64,000 nucleotides of DNA, taken from Cinnamomum chago. Taxonomy: Eukaryota; Streptophyta; Magnoliopsida; Laurales; Lauraceae. The position numbers and the translations under genes were made by a program. Positions 1-12,429 of the stretch are shown here, in pieces. Within the stretch, counting starts at the first letter, position 1; every line of letters starts with the position of its first letter. The stretch covers positions 66,367,922 to 66,431,921 of the forward strand of contig CP142456.1 in NCBI GenBank assembly GCA_038049695.1, given 5' to 3'. The notes under the pieces are model-generated. The model worked only from the letters and a program-made list of their open reading frames with translations. It had not been told where the DNA came from and ran no database searches.

Positions 1-699
1 GATTAGCCCCAGGTGCACTGGCAGTTAGCCGCAGGACGTGCTGAAAATCATCCTGAGAGAATAGGCTTCCTGGAAAGCTGACCGTGGGTCTGGCGGCTAG
101 CCCCCTTACAAAACACCTACAGTGCCAACCAAAATCCCATACCATAAAACCCAAACGCCCAAACGTAACAGGTTAAAACAGATTGAGAAACATTGACAGT
201 CAACAGAAACTACACTGTCAAAGAGGCACATAAAGCTTCTTCCTGGAATGAAAATATTGAGTAGAGCTAACAAGCCCAAACAAATTATACAAGTTAGGGG
301 AAAAAAAACATAACCATAGCCATAACCATAAGTACCATCAGCAAGAATCCAAAAAAAAAAAAAAAAAAAAAAAGGAAAGAAAGAAACAACCATTTTGAAA
401 TTGAGATAGAACTAACAAAAAGACTAGATGGTTAGGAGAGAAATGAAAAAAAAAAAAAAAAAGAGGTCCATGACCCAAAATTGCGAAAAAAATAACTCCA
501 ATGTCTCATCTTTACAACCCAAAAATTAAATAGGAAAAAAAGGAGATAAAAAGACCCACTTATAAAATAGTAGCAAAAGAAGAAGAACCAACCTCCATTC
601 ATGCAGATAGTAAGGGGCTTCTTCTCAGGATGCTCCTCTGCTTCAGCAAAATAGTAAAAGAGACTCATTCCTCTCTTCTCATCCACATTAACATACGGC

Positions 700-1120
700 C
701 AGCAGATAGCAGAGAGAAAGAGAACGAGAGAGAAAGAGAACGAGAGTGAGCGAGAGAGACAGGGAGAGCAGAGAGAGTAGAGAAAGCGACAGTGAGAGAA
801 GAGTAGAGAGAACGAGAGTGAGTGAGAGAGACAGGGAGAGCAGTGAGAGTAGAGAAAGCGACAGTGAGAGAAGAGCAGAGAGAACGAGAGTGAGCGAGAG
901 AGATAGGGAGAGCAGAGAGAGTAGAGAAAGCGACAGTGAGAGAAGAGCAGAGAGAGCGAGAGTGAGGAGAGAAAAGAGCGAGAGTGAGAGGAAAGGGGTT
1001 ATTGGAGGGAGAGAGGCGCTGGGAAGAGAGGCGAGAGTGAGGAGAGAAGAGAGCGAGAGTGAGAGGAAAGAAGGAATGATGGAGAAAGAAAGAGAGAAGG
1101 GAGGGAAGGAAAAATAAAAA
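700..1120. repeat. GA-rich minisatellite, 72-bp period (copy at 7491-7911)
   Basis: A purine-only tract with three 72-bp units. Because 72 is a multiple of three, a frame stays open and would read as Ser/Glu/Arg repeats (746-1117). The composition is wholly explained by (GA)-rich DNA, so I treat it as non-coding. Confidence 0.8.
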
Positions 1121-1189
1121 GGAGGGAAAGAAACGTACTGATCGAGCCCGCGCGGGCGATTAAGGGATTCTAAGACCGATGTAAAATCA

Positions 1190-1720
1190 TTGAATATATA
1201 ATATCGGTTTCATAATAACCGATATAAAATATTATATATAACTTGCGGTTAGCCGTAGGTGCACTGGCTGTTAGCCGCATGTGCACTTGCGGTTAGCCGC
1301 ATGTGCACAGGCGGTTAGCCGCAGGACGTCCTGAAAAGGGAGGGAAGAAGGAAAAATAAAAAGGAGGGAAAGAACCGATATAAAATATGTATATATAATA
1401 TCGGTTCCATAATAACCAATATAAAATATGTGTATACAACCGATATAAAATATATATGTATACAACCGATATAAAATATTTGTCTATAATATCGGTTTTA
1501 TAATAACCGATATAAAATATTAAATTTAATATCACATATTTTCCTAACCGATATTATATATAGATATTATTATGTCGGTTCCTGTGTAACCGATATAAAA
1601 AAAATTGACCGATATAAAAAAATATTAACTGATATAAAATACATTGACTGAAGATATTATATCGGTTATATGAAAAACCGATATAGGGCAGTTTTTGCAA
1701 CCGATATAAAAACCCTTTTT
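1190..1720. repeat. CACTA subterminal repeat array (copy at 7981-8511)
   Basis: More than a dozen direct and inverted copies of ACCGATATAAAA (reverse TTTTATATCGGT) spaced over about 500 bp next to the CACTA terminus. In known En/Spm elements such motifs are transposase binding sites; that role here is by analogy. Confidence 0.85.
1243..1327. repeat. 24-bp GC-rich tandem repeat in the CACTA element (copy at 8034-8118)
   Basis: About four imperfect units of GCGGTTAGCCGCATGTGCAC-type sequence. Each unit holds the partial palindrome GCGGTTAGCCGC. The same array occurs in the second copy at 8034-8118. Related GGCTAGCCG motifs occur elsewhere in the window (see findings). Confidence 0.8.
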
Positions 1721-1730
1721 TCTAGTAGTG

Positions 1731-4700
1731 TTCATTCATTGACTTTGGAGTTTGTAATAATGCTAGCATAACAAGGAGTTTCTATGAGATTATCGTTTTC
1801 CCTTTAAGGAAAGGCATGACGTTTAATTGAAATATATGAAAAGAAGAAGAACAAGAAGAAGCTTGTAATGATGAAAGAAATAAATGTGTTAGAAAATTAT
1901 CAACGTTTTTCAATTTAAGCCTTATGAGTAAGAGCAATAATAAATAAATACATTCATGCCCTTTTATAATAAAAAATTTCACAAAAGTTGTATATTAAGA
2001 AACTAAAAATTGTACTTGTTGAACAACAACAATTTTACGATAGTAATCTATAAGACCTACCACTAAATTGAATTTATGGAATTATCTTTAGCAATCACTA
2101 ATATCAGAAGAGAACCAATATTTAGTAATAGCTAGCACGTTATCCAACTTGTGATTACTCTTTCAACAGGAGTATAAATCAAAATCAATACAACTATTAT
2201 GTCATATTGAAAACGTAATTTTCCTAAGTAAATAAAATACAAACACATGAAGCAATAGTGAAAATAATATTTAAACTTTTTTAATGGTAACTTTCATTAA
2301 AAGAGAGAAAAAAAGAGGGCGGACATAAAATGAGTTTAAATTTGTGTATTTCACTTTCTTATTTATGATATTTTGTTAGTTGCTACTTTTTTCTAAAAGA
2401 GAAAAAGAAAAAACTAAACATAAAGCAATAATGCAAACGAAGTACCTGTATATATGGGATGTGCTTATAAGTTTTGGAGGTCCCTATACATTTTTCAAAG
2501 GCCATAATAAATAATATACAACTGAAGGAACATCAAATTACAAATATTTAGGGTTAGTGTACAAAAGATTAAAGGGTTAATATTTAAAAAATAATAAGAA
2601 ATGGTTACATCCGTACAAAGAAAATAATCTCATATCTTCTAGAAACCTCCCGGAGCCCTCTAATGTTCTGAACCCTCAAATTTCAAATACAAATACCACC
2701 CAAGTATCTTTAAGGTCCACCAAAAAATAAAAATAAATAAATAAAACTATTTGCACAATTAGCATTGTTTTAGGTAAAAAAAAAAAAACAGAGAGAAATA
2801 TTAATTCTCTCGTGTGTAGTCAATTTGGTATTTGAATTATAACACAACCACCAATTGGCCACCAGTAACAATAACAAAAGTAGCACGCTAGTTAATACAT
2901 TTTGTCGCGATTTTTAAATTGATGGCAAAGTATTTAAAGTGCCCACAAAATTGTAAATATTGAACACTAAAAGGTAGTAAGTAAAATACACTTGATTGCT
3001 TTTCTTTTGATCCATTATAAAATACACTATTCATTTTTTCTTTTATTTTCATCCCATCTTAGTTCAAGGTTTATCATTGAAAAAGTACATGGCATTGAAG
3101 TTTTCAGAGTTAAAAGGCAGTATGTGCACCATGAACCACATAATGGAGTAAACAGTGCATAGTTAAAATCTTTTGTATTTCCCACCTTGCCTTAGTTTAT
3201 TAACCGGGGTGGACAAAATAGTGCCAAGAAAGACTAAAAAATCTTTCTGAATGATAAAATCTAAAATATTTTTCCTTCGAAATGATTCTTTAATTGCACC
3301 ATATCTCACAGTTAATTTTACAAAAGACAAAAAAAAAAAAGAATAAAAATTTGAAAATTAGTGAACAAAATGGTTTAATAAGAACCAATGGTTTAATAAG
3401 AACCACGAATGAATGCTTATTGGTTTTATCCCACTCTTGATGGGTTTGGAGGGTGACGATTGGAGAGGCATTGGTATAGAACGTCAGAATTTAACTAACA
3501 TAAACTAAAACAGGAAAAAGAAATAAAATAAAATGTCAAATTCTTATACAAATATGGATTAAGTTTTTGGCCTTTTGAATATTAGCACCTGTACTGCTTA
3601 AAAGAAGCCCCTCTGCTTCGACTCTATGGAGAACGAAAACAAATTCTGACAAATAATGGAAAGATTTTTCATGCCTCATAGCATCGTCCTTATAGTTATT
3701 GTCTACTTTGCTTTTCTCAACCAGAACACTTTCTGTTTGAGTTTTCCATTTTCCTATCTCACATAACAAAACAATATAAAGTTTACATTTTAAATGCTAT
3801 GCACAAATTCATATTCCAAATATAGAGTGAGAATTAAATATAAAGTTCTACCATAAGTAAACATGAAACACACACAATTTGGAAGCCTGCAGTTGAGATT
3901 CAAGAAATAAAAAAGACATATAATTAAAATTATCAGAGCACGAACGCTATCAATGGGCCTAACTTTGGCCCAAACAGGAATGAGAAAGAAAAAACCAACT
4001 CTTCATCATCATTTTCTTAACTCTGGTTGCACTCATTTTTCTTAGAACAAAGATTTTATTACAACATTAAAAAAAGTAAAGAAGAAGACACAATCAAACA
4101 ATAATAATTCCACGAGACAGTGCTCACTTACATATATGAAAACTCCCTCCATTCCAAAAGAAGTTAAGAGTCAATGAAGAATCTGTTAAAATATCATGTT
4201 CTTCCTTACACAATTATTCATAGAGGAAAAACTTCATACCCTACAAAATTTCTACATTGAAAATCTTGTTGTATCTGAATAAGAAGAATGTTAAAAGAAA
4301 ATTGAAAAAAGAAGAGGGAAAAAACAACATTTGAGATATTGATTTGAGATAGATTCCAATCTTATCCACATTTTTCTTTTTTCTTTTTATCCGCCACCTT
4401 AAAAAAAACAAAGAAATTGAAAAAAAAATTACTCGATTTATTGGAATGAACTAAAACGAAATTTTATTACGTTTAAAATATCAGCATCTACTCAATATAA
4501 GAGATTAAAAAATTATTAGGATAATTGTGTGTGCCAAGTTTGGTCTGTATCTGAGTTCATTTAGGTATAGTTGGGAGGTACTTAGCAATTTTTCAGAGAA
4601 CTTAGGGGTCTTTTTTTATAATTTTAGATTTTTTGAGATTGTGGTACCGTTCGGTAGATATTTTTAATTCCTAAACTTTAGTATTCTAGATCATTTTAAT

Positions 4701-5090
4701 CCGGATCCTTAAAACTTCTCTAAATCCAAGCTTGACCCAAAGTCTATTTTTGACAAATTAGAAAATTCTCATTATGTCTCCATCTTTATCCCATCTTTAT
4801 CCATACATAAAATAAACAGTGTCAACTTTTTTCTTCCTTTTGTATACCAACTTGTTCTTAAATGTATTAATAATAGTACTTCTTTTATTTTTAAATTTTA
4901 AATTTGACCATTGTTGTTGTGCGTTTGATTTGCTAGTCTTTTTCAGGCATTAATATAGCAGTTGGTAGTGGCTTTGCTGTTGGCTGCTTAATTTGTTGCA
5001 TGTTGTTGAGGCAACGATGTTCTTTGGGTAGTTTATTTCTCTTTAAGGTTGGGCCCCACAACTTTCATTTGATTGGCTATGTGTGTAGTA
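1731..5090. other. Duplicated flank without a gene (copy at 8522-11880)
   Basis: AT-rich DNA flanking the CACTA terminus. Reading frames are short and show no recognisable family. The only structure noticed is an 18-bp direct repeat, AATGGTTTAATAAGAACC, at 3369-3404. Confidence 0.6.
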
Positions 5091-5352
5091 GAAGATACAT
5101 ATATATATATATATATCTCTTTTATAAGAGTAGAAGATATATATATATATATATATAGATAGATAGATAGATAGATAGATTTTTCTTTAAGGGTGGGCCC
5201 CACAACTTTATAGATATATATATAGATATATAGATAGATTTTTCTTTAAGAGTGGGCCCCACAACTTTATAGATATATATATAGATATATAGATAGATTT
5301 TTCTTTAAGAGTGGGCCCCACAACTTTCATTTGATTGGCTATGTGTGTAGTG
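5037..5352. repeat. Microsatellite plus 59-bp minisatellite block at the duplication edge
   Basis: (TA)n and (GATA)n runs (about 5099-5180) are followed by two full 59-bp units (5207-5324), each with TTTTTCTTTAAGAGTGGGCC and a TAGATATA-rich half. A longer phrase (CCCCACAACTTTCATTTGAT and beyond) occurs at both sides of the block (5054 and 5315). The copy 2 counterpart is 11828-12158, with longer TA and GATA runs. The array ends within about 10 bp of the duplication breakpoint. Confidence 0.85.
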
Positions 5353-5361
5353 AAAAAATGA

Positions 5362-5903
5362 TGTCTCCAATGATTTTCAACAACCGTGAAAAGCTTATGT
5401 CAGACCACCCACTCCTTGCTTTCTCATTAAACAATGTAACTACTGCAGATAATTTGGTAAACTTTAGACAACCTTTGTATAAAGGTTCCTCAGCCTCTGC
5501 AAGAATTCTTTGAAACTTTTCAGGATTTGATGAATACTGGTCACAAGCGGTCTGAGTCAATTTTAATGAGCTTGCAGCATCATCTGGGGGTGTAGTATCA
5601 TCTGGGACATCACTCCCAAAATGGTGTTGAGTGGACCTATTTAATGGCACACTTGAGGGAGCTTCACCAGGAGATGCTTCTCCATGCCATATCCACCTAG
5701 TATAACTTCGATCGATACCATGGAAAAACAGATGGTACTCAACATCCTTAGCTACAAATTTATTGAGACTCCCACATGTTTTGCATGGATATGGCATGTG
5801 ATTCCCATCACCAAACTTCTTTTTGGCAAACATAAAAAAAACTTTCAACCCCTTCCCCGTATGCAATAGAAAACCGATTCAATGACATCCAAGACTTGTC
5901 CAT
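5362..5903 (-). pseudogene. CACTA transposase N-terminal fragment (Transpos_assoc domain), frameshifted and truncated
   Basis: A remnant of the CACTA transposase, the nuclear enzyme that binds the element ends and excises it. A minus-strand ATG at 5903-5901 opens with MDKSWMSLNRFS, the usual N-terminus of plant CACTA transposases. After about 22 codons the frame shifts, probably in the T run near 5830. The domain continues in the neighbouring frame with PYPCKTCG (Cys-x2-Cys), a YHLFFHG segment and RWIWHGEA, the hallmark Cys/His/Trp pattern of the transposase-associated zinc-finger-like domain. Further on, PLYKGC..FTKLSA and WSDISFSRLLKIIG match the next conserved block. Translation ends at the duplication junction, so the catalytic domain is missing. 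It cannot encode an active enzyme. Confidence 0.88.
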
Positions 5904-6789
5904 TTCTAAATAGCCCAATAAAATGCTACAGACAAGCAATAATCAGAAAGCCATTGCCATATAATGCTAATATTACAACCAATTAATGTACAACCAATTA
6001 ATGTGAGAGAGACCTAGGTTGGTGTGCACCAAACGAACTGAATATCCTTGTTTCCAACCTTGGTTATTCTCGTTCGGGCAAAGCTTTCAGATTGGCTGAA
6101 GATTTGTAGAAATAAATCCATGGACAGAGATTCACCAAACAACAATACAAAAGCAACCAAGTTAAAAAATTCACAATTAAACCAGATACAAATATTTAAA
6201 AAAATTAACCCACAGAGAAGAGTAATGTAGATAATCCACAGAAAAAAAAAATGACTGACATTAATAAGATGAAATAAAAAGATCTAATGACAAACAAATG
6301 CCTGAGAAGAGTAATGCAGTTGCACACAAAATTTGATGACAACTGCACGGCCCCAATGAACTATTCAATAAGTTGGGTTTGTCACGAATAACAACTAGCT
6401 CAATAATTGTGTAGAGATATAATTGTGCGTTGAAGTGACTATTCATGTCCCACTTACTGTAAATTGTGCATTTGAGGATAACAACTAGCTCAATTGCTCC
6501 CCTGTGACCAAGAAAAAAAAACCGTCTTCCAAAACCGTCTTCCTAAACCAAAACAACCAAAACCGTCTTCCTAAACCGAAATAAACAAAACACCAACACA
6601 CCCCATCCATGACGTCTACCTCTCAGAAAATTGAATCAGGTTGGCTCACGGCTATCCGCAGGAATAGTTGGGGGCTAGCCGTGAGGCAACCGCAGGGGTC
6701 ATCGCAAGAGGGTGTTCTAAAAAACTTGTCTCTGGAAATCAAACCGAACTCCAACGGTTAGCACTGAGGCTAGCCGTAAGTGGACTGGC
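5904..6789. other. CACTA interior, no gene
   Basis: AT-rich sequence between the transposase start and the terminal block. Near 6640-6790 it contains GC-rich GGCTAGCCGTGAGG-type motifs. No coding region recognised. Confidence 0.6.
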
Positions 6790-9700
6790 GATTAGCCCCA
6801 GGTGCACTGGCAGTTAGCCGCAGGACGTGCTGAAAATCATCCTGAGAGAATAGGCTTCCTGGAAAGCTGACCGTGGGTCTGGCGGCTAGCCCCCTTACAA
6901 AACACCTACAGTGCCAACCAAAATCCCATACCATAAAACCCAAACGCCCAAACGTAACAGGTTAAAACAGATTGAGAAACATTGACAGTCAACAGAAACT
7001 ACACTGTCAAAGAGGCACATAAAGCTTCTTCCTGGAATGAAAATATTGAGTAGAGCTAACAAGCCCAAACAAATTATACAAGTTAGGGGAAAAAAAACAT
7101 AACCATAGCCATAACCATAAGTACCATCAGCAAGAATCCAAAAAAAAAAAAAAAAAAAAAAAGGAAAGAAAGAAACAACCATTTTGAAATTGAGATAGAA
7201 CTAACAAAAAGACTAGATGGTTAGGAGAGAAATGAAAAAAAAAAAAAAAAAAAGAGGTCCATGACCCAAAATTGCGAAAAAAATAACTCCAATGTCTCAT
7301 CTTTACAACCCAAAAATTAAATAGGAAAAAAAGGAGATAAAAAGACCCACTTATAAAATAGTAGCAAAAGAAGAAGAACCAACCTCCATTCATGCAGATA
7401 GTAAGGGGCTTCTTCTCAGGATGCTCCTCTGCTTCAGCAAAATAGTAAAAGAGACTCATTCCTCTCTTCTCATCCACATTAACATACGGCCAGCAGATAG
7501 CAGAGAGAAAGAGAACGAGAGAGAAAGAGAACGAGAGTGAGCGAGAGAGACAGGGAGAGCAGAGAGAGTAGAGAAAGCGACAGTGAGAGAAGAGCAGAGA
7601 GAACGAGAGTGAGTGAGAGAGACAGGGAGAGCAGTGAGAGTAGAGAAAGCGACAGTGAGAGAAGAGCAGAGAGAACGAGAGTGAGCGAGAGAGATAGGGA
7701 GAGCAGAGAGAGTAGAGAAAGCGACAGTGAGAGAAGAGCAGAGAGAGCGAGAGTGAGGAGAGAAAAGAGCGAGAGTGAGAGGAAAGGGGTTATTGGAGGG
7801 AGAGAGGCGCTGGGAAGAGAGGCGAGAGTGAGGAGAGAAGAGAGCGAGAGTGAGAGGAAAGAAGGAATGATGGAGAAAGAAAGAGAGAAGGGAGGGAAGG
7901 AAAAATAAAAAGGAGGGAAAGAAACGTACTGATCGAGCCCGCGCGGGCGATTAAGGGATTCTAAGACCGATGTAAAATCATTGAATATATAATATCGGTT
8001 TCATAATAACCGATATAAAATATTATATATAACTTGCGGTTAGCCGTAGGTGCACTGGCTGTTAGCCGCATGTGCACTTGCGGTTAGCCGCATGTGCACA
8101 GGCGGTTAGCCGCAGGACGTCCTGAAAAGGGAGGGAAGAAGGAAAAATAAAAAGGAGGGAAAGAACCGATATAAAATATGTATATATAATATCGGTTCCA
8201 TAATAACCAATATAAAATATGTGTATACAACCGATATAAAATATATATGTATACAACCGATATAAAATATTTGTCTATAATATCGGTTTTATAATAACCG
8301 ATATAAAATATTAAATTTAATATCACATATTTTCCTAACCGATATTATATATAGATATTATTATGTCGGTTCCTGTGTAACCGATATAAAAAAAATTGAC
8401 CGATATAAAAAAATATTAACTGATATAAAATACATTGACTGAAGATATTATATCGGTTATATGAAAAACCGATATAGGGCAGTTTTTGCAACCGATATAA
8501 AAACCCTTTTTTCTAGTAGTGTTCATTCATTGACTTTGGAGTTTGTAATAATGCTAGCATAACAAGGAGTTTCTATGAGATTATCGTTTTCCCTTTAAGG
8601 AAAGGCATGACGTTTAATTGAAATATATGAAAAGAAGAAGAACAAGAAGAAGCTTGTAATGATGAAAGAAATAAATGTGTTAGAAAATTATCAACGTTTT
8701 TCAATTTAAGCCTTATGAGTAAGAGCAATAATAAATAAATACATTCATGCCCTTTTATAATAAAAAATTTCACAAAAGTTGTATATTAAGAAACTAAAAA
8801 TTGTACTTGTTGAACAACAACAATTTTACGATAGTAATCTATAAGACCTACCACTAAATTGAATTTATGGAATTATCTTTAGCAATCACTAATATCAGAA
8901 GAGAACCAATATTTAGTAATAGCTAGCACGTTATCCAACTTGTGATTACTCTTTCAACAGGAGTATAAATCAAAATCAATACAACTATTATGTCATATTG
9001 AAAACGTAATTTTCCTAAGTAAATAAAATACAAACACATGAAGCAATAGTGAAAATAATATTTAAACTTTTTTAATGGTAACTTTCATTAAAAGAGAGAA
9101 AAAAAGAGGGCGGACATAAAATGAGTTTAAATTTGTGTATTTCACTTTCTTATTTATGATATTTTGTTAGTTGCTACTTTTTTCTAAAAGAGAAAAAGAA
9201 AAAACTAAACATAAAGCAATAATGCAAACGAAGTACCTGTATATATGGGATGTGCTTATAAGTTTTGGAGGTCCCTATACATTTTTCAAAGGCCATAATA
9301 AATAATATACAACTGAAGGAACATCAAATTACAAATATTTAGGGTTAGTGTACAAAAGATTAAAGGGTTAATATTTAAAAAATAATAAGAAATGGTTACA
9401 TCCGTACAAAGAAAATAATCTCATATCTTCTAGAAACCTCCCGGAGCCCTCTAATGTTCTGAACCCTCAAATTTCAAATACAAATACCACCCAAGTATCT
9501 TTAAGGTCCACCAAAAAATAAAAATAAATAAATAAAACTATTTGCACAATTAGCATTGTTTTAGGTAAAAAAAAAAAAACAGAGAGAAATATTAATTCTC
9601 TCGTGTGTAGTCAATTTGGTATTTGAATTATAACACAACCACCAATTGGCCACCAGTAACAATAACAAAAGTAGCACGCTAGTTAATACATTTTGTCGCG

Positions 9701-12208
9701 ATTTTTAAATTGATGGCAAAGTATTTAAAGTGCCCACAAAATTGTAAATATTGAACACTAAAAGGTAGTAAGTAAAATACACTTGATTGCTTTTCTTTTG
9801 ATCCATTATAAAATACACTATTCATTTTTTCTTTTATTTTCATCCCATCTTAGTTCAAGGTTTATCATTGAAAAAGTACATGGCATTGAAGTTTTCAGAG
9901 TTAAAAGGCAGTATGTGCACCATGAACCACATAATGGAGTAAACAGTGCATAGTTAAAATCTTTTGTATTTCCCACCTTGCCTTAGTTTATTAACCGGGG
10001 TGGACAAAATAGTGCCAAGAAAGACTAAAAAATCTTTCTGAATGATAAAATCTAAAATATTTTTCCTTCGAAATGATTCTTTAATTGCACCATATCTCAC
10101 AGTTAATTTTACAAAAGACAAAAAAAAAAAAAGAATAAAAATTTGAAAATTAGTGAACAAAATGGTTTAATAAGAACCAATGGTTTAATAAGAACCACGA
10201 ATGAATGCTTATTGGTTTTATCCCACTCTTGATGGGTTTGGAGGGTGACGATTGGAGAGGCATTGGTATAGAACGTCAGAATTTAACTAACATAAACTAA
10301 AACAGGAAAAAGAAATAAAATAAAATGTCAAATTCTTATACAAATATGGATTAAGTTTTTGGCCTTTTGAATATTAGCACCTGTACTGCTTAAAAGAAGC
10401 CCCTCTGCTTCGACTCTATGGAGAACGAAAACAAATTCTGACAAATAATGGAAAGATTTTTCATGCCTCATAGCATCGTCCTTATAGTTATTGTCTACTT
10501 TGCTTTTCTCAACCAGAACACTTTCTGTTTGAGTTTTCCATTTTCCTATCTCACATAACAAAACAATATAAAGTTTACATTTTAAATGCTATGCACAAAT
10601 TCATATTCCAAATATAGAGTGAGAATTAAATATAAAGTTCTACCATAAGTAAACATGAAACACACACAATTTGGAAGCCTGCAGTTGAGATTCAAGAAAT
10701 AAAAAAGACATATAATTAAAATTATCAGAGCACGAACGCTATCAATGGGCCTAACTTTGGCCCAAACAGGAATGAGAAAGAAAAAACCAACTCTTCATCA
10801 TCATTTTCTTAACTCTGGTTGCACTCATTTTTCTTAGAACAAAGATTTTATTACAACATTAAAAAAAGTAAAGAAGAAGACACAATCAAACAATAATAAT
10901 TCCACTAGACAGTGCTCACTTACATATATGAAAACTCCCTCCATTCCAAAAGAAGTTAAGAGTCAATGAAGAATCTGTTAAAATATCATGTTCTTCCTTA
11001 CACAATTATTCATAGAGGAAAAACTTCATACCCTACAAAATTTCTACATTGAAAATCTTGTTGTATCTGAATAAGAAGAATGTTAAAAGAAAATTGAAAA
11101 AAGAAGAGGGAAAAAACAACATTTGAGATATTGATTTGAGATAGATTCCAATCTTATCCACATTTTTCTTTTTTCTTTTTATCCGCCACCTTAAAAAAAA
11201 CAAAGAAATTGAAAAAAAAATTACTCGATTTATTGGAATGAACTAAAACGAAATTTTATTACGTTTAAAATATCAGCATCTACTCAATATAAGAGATTAA
11301 AAAATTATTAGGATAATTGTGTGTGCCAAGTTTGGTCTGTATCTGAGTTCATTTAGGTATAGTTGGGAGGTACTTAGCAATTTTTCAGAGAACTTAGGGG
11401 TCTTTTTTTATAATTTTAGATTTTTTGAGATTGTGGTACCGTTCGGTAGATATTTTTAATTCCTAAACTTTAGTATTCTAGATCATTTTAATCCGGATCC
11501 TTAAAACTTCTCTAAATCCAAGCTTGACCCAAAGTCTATTTTTGACAAATTAGAAAATTCTCATTATGTCTCCATCTTTATCCCATCTTTATCCATACAT
11601 AAAATAAACAGTGTCAACTTTTTTCTTCCTTTTGTATACCAACTTGTTCTTAAATGTATTAATAATAGTACTTCTTTTATTTTTAAATTTTAAATTTGAC
11701 CATTGTTGTTGTGCGTTTGATTTGCTAGTCTTTTTCAGGCATTAATATAGCAGTTGGTAGTGGCTTTGCTGTTGGCTGCTTAATTTGTTGCATGTTGTTG
11801 AGGCAACGATGTTCTTTGGGTAGTTTATTTCTCTTTAAGGTTGGGCCCCACAACTTTCATTTGATTGGCTATGTGTGTAGTAGAAGATACATATATATAT
11901 ATATATATATATATCTCTTTTATAAGAGTAGAAGATATATATATATATATATATATATAGATAGATAGATAGATAGATAGATAGATTTTTCTTTAAGGGT
12001 GGGCCCCACAACTTTATAGATATATATATAGATATATAGATAGATTTTTCTTTAAGAGTGGGCCCCACAACTTTATAGATATATATATAGATATATAGAT
12101 AGATTTTTCTTTAAGAGTGGGCCCCACAACTTTCATTTGATTGGCTATGTGTGTAGTGAAAAAATGACTCATCTTTCTCTCTTTTATAAGAGTAGATATA
12201 GATAGATA

Positions 12209-12428
12209 TTTCATAATGACATAAATGGGTTCCTTTTTCCCTCATTTCCCTCTCTTTTGTTCATCTTCCTCCCTGTACGTACCCTCCCTTGGGGGCTGGT
12301 GAAGGGGCCAAGGGGAAGAAGGAGTCCTTGGTTGAGGGTAGAAGGAGGAAAATGGTTACAAAATATGTGAAGATATAAGAGAAATCCTACATTATTTTCT
12401 AAAGAGTGGTATTTATGTCATTATGAAA
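12209..12428. mobile_element. Small inverted-repeat element (MITE), 220 bp
   Basis: The ends are a perfect 18-bp inverted repeat, TTTCATAATGACATAAAT at 12209-12226 and its complement at 12411-12428. The interior has no coding capacity. No clean target duplication is seen, so the superfamily is unassigned. It lies 41 bp beyond the tandem duplication edge. Confidence 0.6.
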
Positions 12429-12429
12429 A

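Larger units (their letters stand above)
1..1730 (-). mobile_element. CACTA (En/Spm) element, 5' terminal part, copy 1
   Basis: Read on the minus strand, the element starts at 1730 with CACTACTAGAAAAAAGGG, the usual CACTA terminus, followed by a dense set of subterminal repeats (ACCGATATAAAA / TATCGGTT, about 1190-1720). Such terminal arrays are typical of plant CACTA transposons, where they bind transposase. Further in are a 24-bp GC-rich repeat (1243-1327), a GA-rich array (700-1120) and oligo-A runs. The body continues left out of the window, and the other terminus is not visible, so the 3-bp target duplication cannot be checked. Confidence 0.9.
1..5361. repeat. Tandem duplication, copy 1 (partial; begins upstream of window)
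   Basis: This block recurs almost base for base at 6790-12167. By eye I find only two substitutions (near 803 and 4113), small homopolymer length changes (near 443 and 3331) and longer TA/GATA microsatellites in copy 2. Both copies match up to the same base (5361 and 12167) and then diverge, which fixes the downstream breakpoint. The part matching 5362-6789 would lie before position 1. It holds the 5' end of a CACTA element (to 1730) plus about 3.6 kb of flank without a gene. Confidence 0.96.
5362..8521 (-). mobile_element. CACTA (En/Spm) element, 5' part with transposase remnant, copy 2
   Basis: The same element as in copy 1, here with 1.4 kb more of its body. The minus-strand terminus CACTACTAGAAAA is at 8521, with subterminal repeats at about 7975-8515. 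The transposase start lies at 5903, about 2.6 kb in, the expected order for a CACTA element. The left side is cut at the duplication junction (5361/5362), so the transposase is incomplete and no second terminus is present. Confidence 0.9.
5362..12167. repeat. Tandem duplication, copy 2 (complete unit, about 6.8 kb)
   Basis: The complete unit runs from the junction at 5361/5362, where flank DNA abuts CACTA interior, to 12167, where the locus continues into non-duplicated DNA. The order is CACTA transposase fragment, CACTA interior, CACTA 5' terminus (8521), flank, microsatellite/minisatellite block. The very low divergence means either a recent duplication or an assembly duplication of one locus. 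Confidence 0.95.

Noticed and set aside
746-1117. 123-codon Ser/Glu/Arg-rich frame (and copy at 7537-7908)
   Set aside because: It is a GA-only minisatellite with a 72-bp period; an open frame follows from composition, and it lies inside a CACTA element.
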